Shown: one piece after another, positions 43,229-52,245 of the stretch
How positions within the stretch are numbered: the first letter of the stretch is position 1
Layout: each line of letters starts with the position of its first letter
Source of the DNA: JABFRG01 sp038210445
GTDB lineage: Bacteria > Myxococcota_A > Polyangia > Polyangiales > Polyangiaceae
NCBI GenBank assembly: GCA_038210445.1
Contig: JBBQWQ010000009.1
Location: forward strand, 62,001-126,000
Direction of reading: 5' to 3'
DNA: 64,000 bases
Notes under the pieces: generated by a model
The model's database searches: none
Seen by the model: only the letters and a program-made list of their open reading frames with translations
Told to the model about the DNA's origin: nothing
Program-made: the position numbers and the translations under genes

Positions 43229-44586
43229 CGGCCAAACCCCGCGGTGAGGGTCATGCCCACGTTGAAGATGGACCCGCCGGCCCGGTAGTCGCCCACGAAG
43301 TCCGAGGGATCGGCCTTCTGCGTGGTGCGCTCCACCAGCGAGCTCACCTGCCCGTGCAGGTCGAGGCCCAACTCGCGCACCACATTGGCAAGGGCGCGGC
43401 CGCTGATGCGCACGCCGAGCCCCGCCGAGAAGCTGTGGCGATCGCGATCGATGTAGTTGGTGAAGCCGGTCTGGTCGTCGACCGGGCTGATGGCGAGCTC
43501 GTAGCCCAAGCGCGACGCCAGCTCGACCCGCTGGCCCACCGGCGCCCGAAGCTCGATACCCATATGGGGCACGAAGCGGTCGTGGAGCTGCAGCGGCACG
43601 ATGACGGTCTTCTGGGGGGTTGCGGGCGGTGTGATGCCGGCCGGCCATCCGCCGGGCGGCGCCGGAATGTCGAGCTTGGCGTCGAGCGACGCCACCGGCG
43701 CTTCGTAGGCGCTCCAGTTGACCCAGGTGAGGTCGAAGTTCACGTGAACCAGCGAGCGGCGACCGCGCTTCAAGAAGCCGGCGCTGCCGCCGAACACCCA
43801 CTGCTGCGGCAGGAAGTTGTTCACGCTGTGCGTTTCGAGCTGGTACGAGGCAGTGGTGAGGCGCGCCAGATCGCCCTCCACGCTGGCCGCGAGATCCAGC
43901 TTCAGCTTGAATTGCCCGCGGTACACCACGGCCAACGCGAAGGTCTCGTCAAAGTGCACCCGCGCCCCGAACTGCGGGTAGCGCACGGCGGTCAAGTCGG
44001 CGTCGACCTGATGGCGCAGGGTCGACTGTTCGCTCTTGACGATGTCGGCCTCGCCGGTGATGCCGAGCGACCCACGGGTAGAGGCCATGAAGCTCAGGCC
44101 GCCGCCGATCTCCAGCCAGTCGAAGGGGGCGATCGCCAGATTCGCTGCAAGATACAAGCGTTGATTGCGGTTGTCGTAGAGCTCCCAACGGGGCTCTTCT
44201 TGCCGTAGGGCGCGCACCCGCGACACGCGATCGTCGGGAAGGTGCAAGGCGAGGCCGAAGGCGAACGGAATGCGGAACAGCTGCCCTGGCGCCACGATGC
44301 CGAAGTTGAGACCACGCACTGCATCGACGCGGGTGTTCTTTCCGTTGATGGCCAGGTTGTGCGCTACCGACATGTAGCCGATGGAGAGCTCCAGGCCCTG
44401 CGCGCGCACGATCGAAGCCGGGTTGTAGTAGTTGGCGGCGGTGCCGCGCACGTCGGCCGCAGCCGCGCCGCCCAGCGCCGTTTCGCGGGAGCCGAAGCCG
44501 AAGGCGTCGAGCGGGTTGGCGAGCGCCGCGCTGCAGCAGAAGAAGGCTCCGAGCCCGAGCGCGCACGAGAACCAGCGCCGGCGCAT
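43225..44586 (-). CDS. FadL/OmpP1-like outer-membrane protein, copy B
   Basis: A 453-residue exported protein with a signal peptide ending ALA-N. The mature N-terminus, NPLDAFGFGSRETALGGAAA followed by ANYYNPA, is the hatch-region signature of the OMPP1/FadL/TodX family that passes hydrophobic compounds through the outer membrane. The rest is amphipathic beta strand and it ends in an aromatic-type terminus (TAGFGR). It overlaps its neighbours at both ends. Confidence 0.82.
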   Translation of the reverse strand: MRRRWFSCALGLGAFFCCSAALANPLDAFGFGSRETALGGAAAADVRGTAANYYNPASIVRAQGLELSIGYMSVAHNLAINGKNTRVDAVRGLNFGIVAPGQLFRIPFAFGLALHLPDDRVSRVRALRQEEPRWELYDNRNQRLYLAANLAIAPFDWLEIGGGLSFMASTRGSLGITGEADIVKSEQSTLRHQVDADLTAVRYPQFGARVHFDETFALAVVYRGQFKLKLDLAASVEGDLARLTTASYQLETHSVNNFLPQQWVFGGSAGFLKRGRRSLVHVNFDLTWVNWSAYEAPVASLDAKLDIPAPPGGWPAGITPPATPQKTVIVPLQLHDRFVPHMGIELRAPVGQRVELASRLGYELAISPVDDQTGFTNYIDRDRHSFSAGLGVRISGRALANVVRELGLDLHGQVSSLVERTTQKADPSDFVGDYRAGGSIFNVGMTLTAGFGR

Positions 44587-45926
44587 CAGAACTTCACCCC
44601 GGTGGAGAGGCCGAAGGCGATGACGTGTCCGGAGGCGGTGGACTTGGCCGAAGCCCCCCCAGGACCACCGGCCGCGAACGTGAGCTCGCGCGAAAGCAGC
44701 GCCTGGTACTGGCCGTAGAGATCGAAGTCCAAGGGAAACTTGGCGAAGGTGAGCCCCACGCCCCAGGTGAGCCCCAGTCGCGTGGCGTCGAAGTAACGCG
44801 TGGGCACCTGCACCACGGTCTTGCTGCCGCGGTCGAAGGCCGCCGACGAGGGAAGGTCGGCCGAGAGCGGCGTGGGCTCCAGAAACGCGCCGGCACGGAG
44901 CCGCAGCGCCAATACGCGCGAGCGGAGCACCCGTTGCTCGGCGCCGACGCGCACCACCACCGTGTCGGAGTAGTCGGGCTTGGGCGGCGAAAGCGCGCCG
45001 CAATCGGGCTCGTCGGGCGGGCACAAGATGGTGGGCTCGAGCTGCCCTGGGTAGCGGCTCCAGCGCTTGTAGGTGAGCGAGATGCCGAGCACCCGCTCCT
45101 GGCGTATCCAGGCTCCCTCGAGCGTGAGCTGCGCCGGATCGTACTGCGCCAGCCCCGCAATGTTGAAGCGCGGCAAGCTGAGCGACGAGAACCGGGTGGC
45201 GTCGATGAGCACCGAGAAGCGCGCGTCGAGCTTGCCGCGGAACGCGAGGCCGAGGGCCACCGTGTTCTTGGAGGTGACACGTTTTGTGTAGGCTACACCG
45301 AACGTGGGCGCGTAGGTGGCCACCAGCTGGTCTTCCACGCGGGCGCCCACTCGGCCGGTGGCGTCGGTGGCCACGGTCACCTGGCCGGCGATCTCGGCGA
45401 GCGCCGCGAACCCCACCCCGAGCCGCAGGCCGTAGCCGATGTCGAGGCCCAGGCCCACGCGCAGGGTCACCGACTGGGCGCGGTCTGGGAGCAGCGGATA
45501 CTGCGGCGTTTCGGGATAGAGGATGCGCCCGCGCACCACCAGCGCGGTGGGCGTATAGAACGCCAGCCCGAAGCCCACCCGGTCGCGGAGGAAGCCGCCG
45601 AAGGGAATGGGCGTCTCGGCGCCGATGATGACGCCCTTGGCCGCGTCGGCCTGGACCATGCCGCGCGCAGCCTCGCCGTCGGTGTGGAGGGTGAAGGCCG
45701 CGCCGGCGATGCCCAGGGTGAGCTTGCGGCGGGAGACCATCGAGAGCAGGGCTGGGTTCTGATAGGTGGCCTCGTAGCCCTGGGCGGTGGCAGCGCCGAT
45801 GCCGCCCATGGCGGGAGAACGCGTGCCGTAGCTGAAGAGGTCTTCGGGCGACGCGTGGGCGCTGGCGGCCGCCGCCAAGGTGGCCAGCATCGACGCCGCG
45901 ACGGCGAAGCGGCGCCCAGACCGCAT
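44586..45926 (-). CDS. FadL/OmpP1-like outer-membrane protein, copy A
   Basis: A 446-residue paralogue of the following gene. The signal peptide ends AHA-S; the mature start SPEDLFSYGTRSPAMGGIG with TYQNPALLS matches the FadL hatch region. A Cys pair (LCPPDEPDC) lies in a probable outer loop. Predicted to form a 14-strand barrel. The stop shares one base with the start of copy B and its ATG shares one base with the rlmN stop, so expression is tied to rlmN. Confidence 0.82.
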   Translation of the reverse strand: MRSGRRFAVAASMLATLAAAASAHASPEDLFSYGTRSPAMGGIGAATAQGYEATYQNPALLSMVSRRKLTLGIAGAAFTLHTDGEAARGMVQADAAKGVIIGAETPIPFGGFLRDRVGFGLAFYTPTALVVRGRILYPETPQYPLLPDRAQSVTLRVGLGLDIGYGLRLGVGFAALAEIAGQVTVATDATGRVGARVEDQLVATYAPTFGVAYTKRVTSKNTVALGLAFRGKLDARFSVLIDATRFSSLSLPRFNIAGLAQYDPAQLTLEGAWIRQERVLGISLTYKRWSRYPGQLEPTILCPPDEPDCGALSPPKPDYSDTVVVRVGAEQRVLRSRVLALRLRAGAFLEPTPLSADLPSSAAFDRGSKTVVQVPTRYFDATRLGLTWGVGLTFAKFPLDFDLYGQYQALLSRELTFAAGGPGGASAKSTASGHVIAFGLSTGVKF

Positions 45927-46984
45927 CAAGGCTCGCGCCCCGCCAGCTGTCCGCAGGCGGCCTGGATGTCGGAGCCCCCGCTGTAGCGCTTCTTCGGGGG
46001 CGTGCCGAGGACCGCCAAGCGATCGCGAAACCGCGACTCTTCGGCCGCCGACTGGCGCAGGTAGGGGTCGTCGCCGCCGATGTTGTTGTAGGGCACCACG
46101 GTGAGGCGGGGCCTTCGCCCGGTGTCGACCACGAAGCGCTGCAGGAGCGCCGCCAACGCCTGCGCATCTTCCTCGGTGTCGTTGACGCCGGCCAGCGGCG
46201 TCACTGCCCAGAGCGGCGAGAGACCGGTGATCTCTGCATGATGCACGCAAGCCGCGTACACCTCGTCGAGGGCATGGGCGGCGGCGATGGGCATGAGCGA
46301 GCGCCGGGTCGCCTGCCGGGCGCTGGAAATGGAGAGCCCTAGGCGCACCTTCTTGGCCTCGGCCGCCAGGCGACGAATGCCGGCCGGGAGGCCCGAGGTG
46401 GTCACCGTGATGTTCCGCGCGTCGATGGCCAGCGCGCAGGGGTCGCTCATGACGCGAATCGCCTGCAGCACGCGGTCGAGGTTGGCCATGGGCTCGCCCA
46501 TGCCCTGGAACACAACGCCGTGCACGCGCGCGCCCGGGGGGAGCGTGCGCCGCACGACGCGCACCTGCTCGACGATCTCCCAGGCTTCGAGGTTGCGCAC
46601 CAGGCCCATGCGCCCGGTGGCGCAGAAACGGCACCCGAGGGCGCAGCCCACCTGCGAGCTCACGCACACCGAGAAGCGCCCGGCCCGCTCCAGCGGAATG
46701 CGCACCGTCTCGATGAGGTGACCATCGTGGGTGCGGAGGGCCACCTTTTGGAATGGGTCGAGGGCGCTGGCTTCTTCGCGAGCGATCGCGAGCGTGGGCG
46801 TGTGCACCACCGCGCGCATGGCCGCGAGAACGATGCGGCGCACGCCGCCCACCGGTCCATCGGTCGCCTCTTCGCGGTGCACGGCGGCCACGATCTTCCG
46901 CGCCTCTGCCACCGTCATGGGCGGGACCGCTGCCGCGAGATCCTCGGGCGTCATGGCTTGAAGTGCGAAGCGCCCCTCGTTCAT
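45926..46984 (-). CDS. rlmN: 23S rRNA (A2503-C2)/tRNA (A37-C2) methyltransferase
   Basis: A 352-residue radical-SAM enzyme that methylates A2503 of 23S rRNA and A37 of some tRNAs. The cluster motif is Cys114-x3-Cys118-x2-Cys121 (CALGCRFC). The two mechanistic cysteines are also present: Cys107 (7 residues before the cluster, as in E. coli) and Cys344 in SDIQAACGQL. GVVFQGMGEPMANLD is the family block. All catalytic residues are intact. TAGACA lies 12 bases before the ATG. It leads an operon with two outer-membrane proteins and a lipoprotein, an unexpected partnership. Confidence 0.95.
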   Translation of the reverse strand: MNEGRFALQAMTPEDLAAAVPPMTVAEARKIVAAVHREEATDGPVGGVRRIVLAAMRAVVHTPTLAIAREEASALDPFQKVALRTHDGHLIETVRIPLERAGRFSVCVSSQVGCALGCRFCATGRMGLVRNLEAWEIVEQVRVVRRTLPPGARVHGVVFQGMGEPMANLDRVLQAIRVMSDPCALAIDARNITVTTSGLPAGIRRLAAEAKKVRLGLSISSARQATRRSLMPIAAAHALDEVYAACVHHAEITGLSPLWAVTPLAGVNDTEEDAQALAALLQRFVVDTGRRPRLTVVPYNNIGGDDPYLRQSAAEESRFRDRLAVLGTPPKKRYSGGSDIQAACGQLAGREP

Positions 46985-47151
46985 GGTCAGGCAGCTTGTC
47001 TAATACGGAGTCGCCGAAGGTCCAACCGGGATCACCGGCGCAGGACGTTTCGACGTGGGGGCCGCACACGCCGGTGAGGGCCCGAGGCCGCGGCGCCCGG
47101 AGCATCGGAACCGCGCGCAGTTCGTGGCGCTGGCGGGAGCTTTTTGTGTGC

Positions 47152-47157
47152 TAGCGT
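47152..47157 (+). promoter_or_regulatory. extended -10 element, near-leaderless
   Basis: TGC-TAGCGT ends 9 bases before the tatB ATG (47167), the same hexamer as upstream of ccmC and scoA. Confidence 0.5.
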
Positions 47158-47166
47158 GGTTGTCGC

Positions 47167-47805
47167 ATGTTTGGCATGGGCTTCTGGGAAATCGTGATGA
47201 TCGTCATCGTGGCGATCGTCGTCATCGGCCCGAAAGATCTTCCGAAGGTCTTGCGCCGCTTGGGGCAATACGCCGGCAAGTTGCGACGCATGGCGGCCGA
47301 CCTCCGGTCGCAGAGCGGCATCGACGATGCCCTGCGCATGGAAGGCCTCTCCGACGACATCAACGAGATCCGCAAGCTGGCCCGCGGCGAGATCGACGGC
47401 GTGCAGCAGGCCATCTCGCGAACGCCGGAAGATCGCGCGCAGTACGACGCGGAGATGAAGCAGCTCGACGCTTCGCTCTTCCGTGCGCGCGAGTATCCCC
47501 GCGACGGTGCCGACGGCTACGGCGCCATCCCCGACGCCGCGGCCATCGACTACGAGCTCCCCCCCTCGCCGCTGGCGCGCGATCCCCTGTATGTTACAGG
47601 CGACGTCGACGGCGCCTTGCCGGAGCTCCCGCCGCCCGCCGTGGCCGAGCCCGTCCCCGAGCCCGTCCCCGAGCCCGTCCCCGCCACCGAAGAGGCCGCT
47701 GCCGCCAGCTCCGAGACGCCCCCCAAAAGTCACGAGGCGCCCTCCGATGGCGCGCCCGCAGTCATCGCCGACGTCCGTCCCCCCATCCACGAGCCCGGGT
47801 CATGA
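47167..47805 (+). CDS. tatB: Sec-independent translocase subunit TatB
   Basis: A 212-residue protein with one N-terminal helix (residues 5-21), the conserved FWEIVMI...VIGPKDLPKVLRRLGQ region with the hinge Gly-Pro, and a long amphipathic helix. Together with TatC it binds twin-arginine signal peptides. The C-terminus carries three PEPV-type repeats encoded by 12-bp tandem repeats (about 47647-47682) and is probably disordered. tatA is not in the window. The tatC start overlaps the stop. Confidence 0.92.
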   Translation: MFGMGFWEIVMIVIVAIVVIGPKDLPKVLRRLGQYAGKLRRMAADLRSQSGIDDALRMEGLSDDINEIRKLARGEIDGVQQAISRTPEDRAQYDAEMKQLDASLFRAREYPRDGADGYGAIPDAAAIDYELPPSPLARDPLYVTGDVDGALPELPPPAVAEPVPEPVPEPVPATEEAAAASSETPPKSHEAPSDGAPAVIADVRPPIHEPGS

Positions 47806-48674
47806 GCGAAGACGTCACCGAGCCGCCGGCGTCGCCGGAAGCCGAAGTCAAGATGACCATTTGGGAGCACCTCGGGGAGCTCCGCTCGCGGGTCATGCGC
47901 GCGGCCATCGGCCTCGGCATCGGCGTCGCAGGCTGCTGGGCGTTCCGGGAACGGCTCCTGGCGTGGCTCATCGTCCCGTACGAGAGGGCCTGGATTGCCC
48001 GGCACATGGAGGGCAAGCCCGAGCTCCAGACGCTGTCGCCGGCCGACGTGTTCCTCGGCTACATGCAGCTCTCGCTGGTGGGCGGCATCGTGGTGGCCAT
48101 CCCCATCATCTTTTACCAGCTCTGGTCGTTCATCAGCCCCGGCCTGTACGCCCGCGAAAAGCGCTTCATCTTCCCCTTCGTCGCGCTCTCTACGATGCTC
48201 TTTCTCACGGGCATCGCCTTCGCGTACTACGTCTTCTTCCCGTTCACGTTCGACTACTTCTTCTCGCTCTTGGGCAAGGTCGGCGACACCACGGCGCAGC
48301 TCACCCAGCGGCCGACGCTCGAGTACTACCTCGACTTCATGACGCGGCTCCTCCTGGTGTTCGGCGCCATGTTCGAGATGCCGCTGTTCATCACGTTTCT
48401 CGCCATCGCGGGCATCGTCAACACGCGCCAGCTCATTCGCTTCAGTCGCTGGGCCATCGTGGGCGCCTTCATCCTCGGCGCCGTCATCACCCCAGGCGGC
48501 GAGGTGCTCACGCAGTCGATGGTGAGCGGTGCGCTCATCGCGCTCTACTTCCTGTCAATTCTCCTCTCGCTCATCTTCGGAAAGAAAGCGCCCCCGGAGC
48601 CCCCGGAAGAGGCGCCCAAGAAGAAGAAGAAAAAGAAGAAGGCGCCGGCCTCCGCCGAGGCTGCCGCCGACTGA
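47802..48674 (+). CDS. tatC: Sec-independent translocase subunit TatC
   Basis: A 290-residue inner-membrane protein with six helices, the core receptor for twin-arginine signal peptides. Signature blocks: MTIWEHLGELRSRVMRA near residue 18, FYQLWSFISPGLYAREKR, and the F-E-M-P-L motif FEMPLFITFLA. The C-terminal tail is a run of lysines followed by Ala/Glu, longer than in E. coli. Its ATG overlaps the tatB stop by 4 bases. Confidence 0.96.
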   Translation: MSEDVTEPPASPEAEVKMTIWEHLGELRSRVMRAAIGLGIGVAGCWAFRERLLAWLIVPYERAWIARHMEGKPELQTLSPADVFLGYMQLSLVGGIVVAIPIIFYQLWSFISPGLYAREKRFIFPFVALSTMLFLTGIAFAYYVFFPFTFDYFFSLLGKVGDTTAQLTQRPTLEYYLDFMTRLLLVFGAMFEMPLFITFLAIAGIVNTRQLIRFSRWAIVGAFILGAVITPGGEVLTQSMVSGALIALYFLSILLSLIFGKKAPPEPPEEAPKKKKKKKKAPASAEAAAD

Positions 48675-48676
48675 GG

Positions 48677-48690
48677 ACCGCGCCTGCGCG
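48677..48690. terminator. hairpin between convergent tatC and rsfS
   Basis: CCGCGC-CT-GCGCGG, a 6-bp perfect stem in the 40-base gap. No T-run, so function is uncertain. Confidence 0.35.
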
Positions 48691-48714
48691 GGGGGTGCGT
48701 TGCAGCGCGGCTGG

Positions 48715-49311
48715 CTACTTCGAGGGCTGCGGGTCGGCCACCGGCACGCGCCGAGCGTCCATCCACAGGCCGTCGAGATCGTACATGTTGCGCGCGTCTT
48801 CCTGAAAGACGTGCACCACCACGTCGCCGAAGTCCATGACCACCCAGCTGGCGTGGGGCATGCCTTCTACCGACAGCGGCCGCTTGCCCTTCTGCCGCAG
48901 CGCTTCTTCGATGCCCTGCGAGAGCGCGGCCACTTGGCGATCGCTGCGGCCGGTCATGAGCACGAGAAAGTCGGCGTAGTCCACGCGCCCCGCGACGTCG
49001 AGGATCTCCAGGCCCACCGCCTTCTTCTCGAGGGCGGCGCCGGCGATGTCGATGGCCATCTGGCGCGCCGGCTCGCTGGCGGTGGACTCGGTGCCGAGGG
49101 GAGTCGGCGCCTTCGGACGCTTGACGCGCGCCGGGGCGAGATCGCGGCGAATGCTGGGCGGTGCCGCCGGCGACGGGCGCTTCGCCGTGGGCTTTGCGGG
49201 TCGCTTTGCCGCAGGCTTCTTGGCCTTCGGCGCAGCCTTGCCGAGAGCCGCACCGCGGTGCGACGTGCGAAGCTTCGGACGTCCGTCGTTCGTAGACTTT
49301 TTAGCAGCCAA
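48715..49311 (-). CDS. rsfS: ribosome silencing factor RsfS
   Basis: A 198-residue protein whose C-terminal 110 residues are RsfS/Iojap: KKAVGLEILDV, DYADFLVLMTGRSDRQVAALS, PHASWVVMDFGDVVVHVF. It binds ribosomal protein uL14 and blocks subunit joining in starvation. The N-terminal 80 residues are a Lys/Ala/Pro-rich extension not found in E. coli RsfS. The start is TTG at 49311 with GGAGAT just upstream. Downstream of proA as in many genomes, but the usual nadD between them is missing. Confidence 0.93.
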   Translation of the reverse strand: MAAKKSTNDGRPKLRTSHRGAALGKAAPKAKKPAAKRPAKPTAKRPSPAAPPSIRRDLAPARVKRPKAPTPLGTESTASEPARQMAIDIAGAALEKKAVGLEILDVAGRVDYADFLVLMTGRSDRQVAALSQGIEEALRQKGKRPLSVEGMPHASWVVMDFGDVVVHVFQEDARNMYDLDGLWMDARRVPVADPQPSK

Positions 49312-49398
49312 GCGATCTCCTGTTCATTTGCGAAACGCGCGCCGCGCGGTGGAATCCGCAGGCAGACCCTCCCTACTACACCCAAACCGCGGGCGTTT

Positions 49399-50649
49399 TC
49401 ACCCCCGAACGTGCCCTTCCCCCTCGACCAGCCACTTCATGGTGGTCAGCGCCTCCAGCCCCATGGGCCCGCGCCAGTGGAGCCGGCTGGTGGCGATGCC
49501 AATTTCCGCGCCCAAGCCCAGCTCGCCGCCATCGTGAAAGCGGGTGGAGGCGTTGACGACCACGCACGCAGCGTCGACCTCCCGGCGAAAACGATCGGCA
49601 TGTTCGCGGTTTTCCGTGAGGATGGCCTCGGTGTGCCCGGAGCCGTACTGCTGAATGTGGGCCAGGGCTCCGGCCATTCCGTCGACCACCCGAACCGCCA
49701 GGATGCGGTCGAGGAACTCGCGGCCGTAGTCGTCGGGGAGCGCTTCCTTCATCGAAGGCACAAGGGCCCGCGCCCGGGCGCACCCGCGGAGCTCGCAGCC
49801 GCCGGCGAGCAGCTTCTCGGCAATGGGCGGCAAAAGGCGCGCCGCGTCGGCCGCGTCCACCAGAAGGCACTCCAGCGCGTTGCACACGCCCGGCCGCTGC
49901 AGCTTGCCGTTGAGCACGATGGGAATGGCCTGCTCGAGGTTGCATCCTGCATCGAGATAGATGTGGCATACACCTTTGTAGTGCTGCACCACGGGAACGC
50001 GCGCGTGCTCGGTGACGAAGCGAATGAGCGACTCGCCGCCCCGGGGAATCGCCAGGTCCACGAACTCGGTCTCTTGCACCAGCGCGCGCACCACATCGCG
50101 ATCCTTGCTGGCGAGCAGCTGTACTGCGTTCTCCGGAAGCGCAGCTTCCCGGAGCGCAGCGCGCACCACCTCGGCGAGCGCCACGTTGGAGGCAAGCGCC
50201 TCGCTGCCGCCCCGCAGCACCACCGCGTTCCCGGCCTTCAACGTCAGCGCGCTCGCCTCCACCGTGACATTGGGGCGGGCCTCGTAGATCATGGCAATGA
50301 CGCCCAAAGGCACGCGCACCCGGGTCACCGTGAGCCCATTCGGTCGCGTGCTGCGCGACACCACCTCGCCCACCGGGTCGGGGAGGCTCCGAATCTCGTC
50401 TACCGCCGCCGCCATGGCCAGCACCCGGCCCTCGTCGAGCCGCAGCCGGTCGAGCATGGCGCCGGTGGTGCCGCGCGCCTCCGCCTCCTGCATGTCGCGG
50501 GCATTGGCCTCTACGATGGCGCGCACCGAAGCGCGCAGACCGGCGGCCAGCGCCGTGAGGGCCGCATCTTTGCGTGCGGTGGGCAGAGGCCCCAGCTCCC
50601 GCGCCGCGGCCCGTGCTCGTTGGGTGACCTTGCGAACTTCCGAATCCAT
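49399..50649 (-). CDS. proA: gamma-glutamyl phosphate reductase
   Basis: A 416-residue NADPH-dependent enzyme of proline synthesis that reduces gamma-glutamyl phosphate to the semialdehyde. Landmarks: VPLGVIAMIYEARPNVT, LRGGSEAL, the IPRGGESLIRFV block, the active-site Cys in RPGVCNALECLLVD, and VNASTRFHDGGELGLGAEIG. Length matches the family. proB is not adjacent. An extended -10 element 6 bases upstream supports the ATG at 50649 as a leaderless start. Confidence 0.96.
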   Translation of the reverse strand: MDSEVRKVTQRARAAARELGPLPTARKDAALTALAAGLRASVRAIVEANARDMQEAEARGTTGAMLDRLRLDEGRVLAMAAAVDEIRSLPDPVGEVVSRSTRPNGLTVTRVRVPLGVIAMIYEARPNVTVEASALTLKAGNAVVLRGGSEALASNVALAEVVRAALREAALPENAVQLLASKDRDVVRALVQETEFVDLAIPRGGESLIRFVTEHARVPVVQHYKGVCHIYLDAGCNLEQAIPIVLNGKLQRPGVCNALECLLVDAADAARLLPPIAEKLLAGGCELRGCARARALVPSMKEALPDDYGREFLDRILAVRVVDGMAGALAHIQQYGSGHTEAILTENREHADRFRREVDAACVVVNASTRFHDGGELGLGAEIGIATSRLHWRGPMGLEALTTMKWLVEGEGHVRG

Positions 50650-50655
50650 GCGCGC

Positions 50656-50661
50656 ACGGTA
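50656..50661 (-). promoter_or_regulatory. extended -10 element of proA, leaderless
   Basis: On the minus strand TGC-TACCGT ends 6 bases before the ATG at 50649. Confidence 0.55.
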
Positions 50662-50697
50662 GCATCCGCGCGCGCCGGTGGCCCCAGCGTTCGCGCT

Positions 50698-51378
50698 TCA
50701 GAACCCCACGGCCACGTGCGCGGTGAACAGACCGTAGCCGCGCAAATCGCGGGTGTCCCTATCCTGCGGGCCGATGAGGCCGCCGAGCGCGCTCATGCCC
50801 ACGCGAACGTCGGCGTCGTCGAGTCCCAGCGCGTACTCGATGCCGGCGCTGGCAGTTCCCACACCTGCGGCGCCCCCCACGTCTCCGTGGCGCACGGTCA
50901 CCACCCCGAAGCCCAGGCCGAAGACCGGATGGAACGCGCCGCGCTTGTTGAGGTCGATGGTGAGCTCGCCCAGGTAGTGCGAGAACATCTCGCCGCTCGG
51001 GGCGCGGTCGGCGCGCTCTTCGCCGCGGAGCCAGGCCGCAGAGATGCGCCCGCCCACCGAGCCGGTGCCGAGGTCGATCGACGCGCCGAGCCCGAAGCCG
51101 AGACCGGAGCCGGTCGAGATCGCGGCCGGGCCCAGTGAAAAGCGCACCGGCGAACGCCGCGCCTCCACCGGCGGCGGGTCCTCGTGCCGGCGATCGTCCG
51201 GGTCTGCAGGAACGTAGGCGACCGCCCGCGGAGGCGGCTCGGCGTAGCGCTGCGCGTGGGCCGAAGCGCTAACGAGGCAGGTGGCGAGCAGCGGCGCGAC
51301 CCAGGCAATGGCGCGCGCGGCGCGCCGGCGCGGGATGCGTTCGGCGTACGTCGGCGGGGATGACTTCAAGGCCTTCAT
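50698..51378 (-). CDS. small outer-membrane beta-barrel-like protein
   Basis: A 226-residue exported protein. The signal peptide ends SAHA-Q after an Arg-rich n-region; the mature part has a Pro/Asp/Arg-rich spacer and then alternating Gly-rich amphipathic strands (GLGFGLGASIDLGTG, GLGFGVVTV), with a final Phe typical of barrel proteins. No family name. AAGGAG lies 9 bases before the ATG, so it has a normal leader. Divergent from the TPR gene at 51490. Confidence 0.65.
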   Translation of the reverse strand: MKALKSSPPTYAERIPRRRAARAIAWVAPLLATCLVSASAHAQRYAEPPPRAVAYVPADPDDRRHEDPPPVEARRSPVRFSLGPAAISTGSGLGFGLGASIDLGTGSVGGRISAAWLRGEERADRAPSGEMFSHYLGELTIDLNKRGAFHPVFGLGFGVVTVRHGDVGGAAGVGTASAGIEYALGLDDADVRVGMSALGGLIGPQDRDTRDLRGYGLFTAHVAVGF

Positions 51379-51474
51379 GGAAAGGGGCTCCTTCGTGGGC
51401 GGTACCCGCGAGAAACGGCAGCCCCTTGGCCTGCCTTACAGCGGAATCGACGTGAACATCCGTTCGGCTTCGGG

Positions 51475-51480
51475 TACACT
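51475..51480 (+). promoter_or_regulatory. -10 element, near-leaderless
   Basis: GGG-TACACT ends 9 bases before the ATG at 51490. Confidence 0.5.
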
Positions 51481-51489
51481 CTGCCTTCG

Positions 51490-52245
51490 ATGCGACCTTG
51501 GTCTTGGCTGGCTCCCTGCGTACTCGTGAGCGTGCTCGGCACGAGCCACGTCGCCTTTGCCGCAGACGGCCCCGAGGTGGCGACCGACGAGGCCAAGCAG
51601 AAGGCGCAGGAGCACTTCTCCAGGGCCAAGGACCTCTACCAAGACGGCAACTACGTCGCGGCGAAGAAGGAGCTCGAGGGTGCCCACAAGCTCGACCCCA
51701 CCGCCAAAGACCTCCTCTACAACCTGGGCATCGTCTGCGAGAAGATGCAGGAGTACGACGACGCCATCGCGCACTTTCGCGAGTACCAGAAGCTTGAGGA
51801 TCTGAGCCCGGGCGAGAAGGAGAAGGCCGAGACCATCCTCCGCCGCATCGAAGGCGCAAAGAAAGCCAACCCGCCGAAGAAGGTGGAGTCGCCGCAGGTC
51901 ATCGTGAAGACCGTAGAGGTCCCGGTCGATCGCACGCCTTCCCGCGGCCGCGTCGACGGCCTCACCATCGCCGCTGGTGGCCTGACCATCGCAGCGGCGG
52001 TCACCGGCACCGTGTTCGGCGTGCTGGCGTTGAGCGCGCACCCGGCCAACGGCACCGCCACCGGCGCCGATTACCCCTACGCGCGGCTTCAGGACGATAC
52101 CGATCGCGCCAAGACCTTCGCGCTCGTCTCCGACATCGGGTTTGGCGTAACCATCGTCTCTGCGGTGGCCACCGCCATTCTGTTTTTCGCGCGCACCAAA
52201 GACGCTCCCAAGAAGGCCTTCGTGCCCCTGCAGGTGAAGTTTTGA
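51490..52245 (+). CDS. exported TPR protein with two C-terminal membrane helices (cassette 1)
   Basis: A 251-residue protein: a signal peptide ending AFA-A, a TPR pair (residues 34-105, LYQDGNYVAAKKELEGAHKL and LYNLGIVCEKMQEYDDAI), a Lys/Pro linker, then two hydrophobic helices (about 157-180 with GTVFGVLAL, and 212-233) and a short tail ending QVKF. The same design occurs in the gene at 53695-54870. Its stop overlaps the TTG of the downstream lipoprotein (TTGA), so the pair is coupled. Probably periplasmic and membrane-bound; role unknown. Confidence 0.75.
   Translation: MRPWSWLAPCVLVSVLGTSHVAFAADGPEVATDEAKQKAQEHFSRAKDLYQDGNYVAAKKELEGAHKLDPTAKDLLYNLGIVCEKMQEYDDAIAHFREYQKLEDLSPGEKEKAETILRRIEGAKKANPPKKVESPQVIVKTVEVPVDRTPSRGRVDGLTIAAGGLTIAAAVTGTVFGVLALSAHPANGTATGADYPYARLQDDTDRAKTFALVSDIGFGVTIVSAVATAILFFARTKDAPKKAFVPLQVKF

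Noticed and set aside
42191..43801. A 536-residue version of the propeller lipoprotein
   Set aside because: The extra N-terminal part lies antiphase inside the FadL-like gene; the ATG at 43228 is followed directly by a lipoprotein signal peptide.
43225..46167. A single 980-residue fusion of a radical-SAM-overlapping frame with the FadL-like protein
   Set aside because: The N-terminal half overlaps rlmN and FadL copy A out of frame and has shadow composition; the real gene starts at ATG 44586 with a signal peptide.
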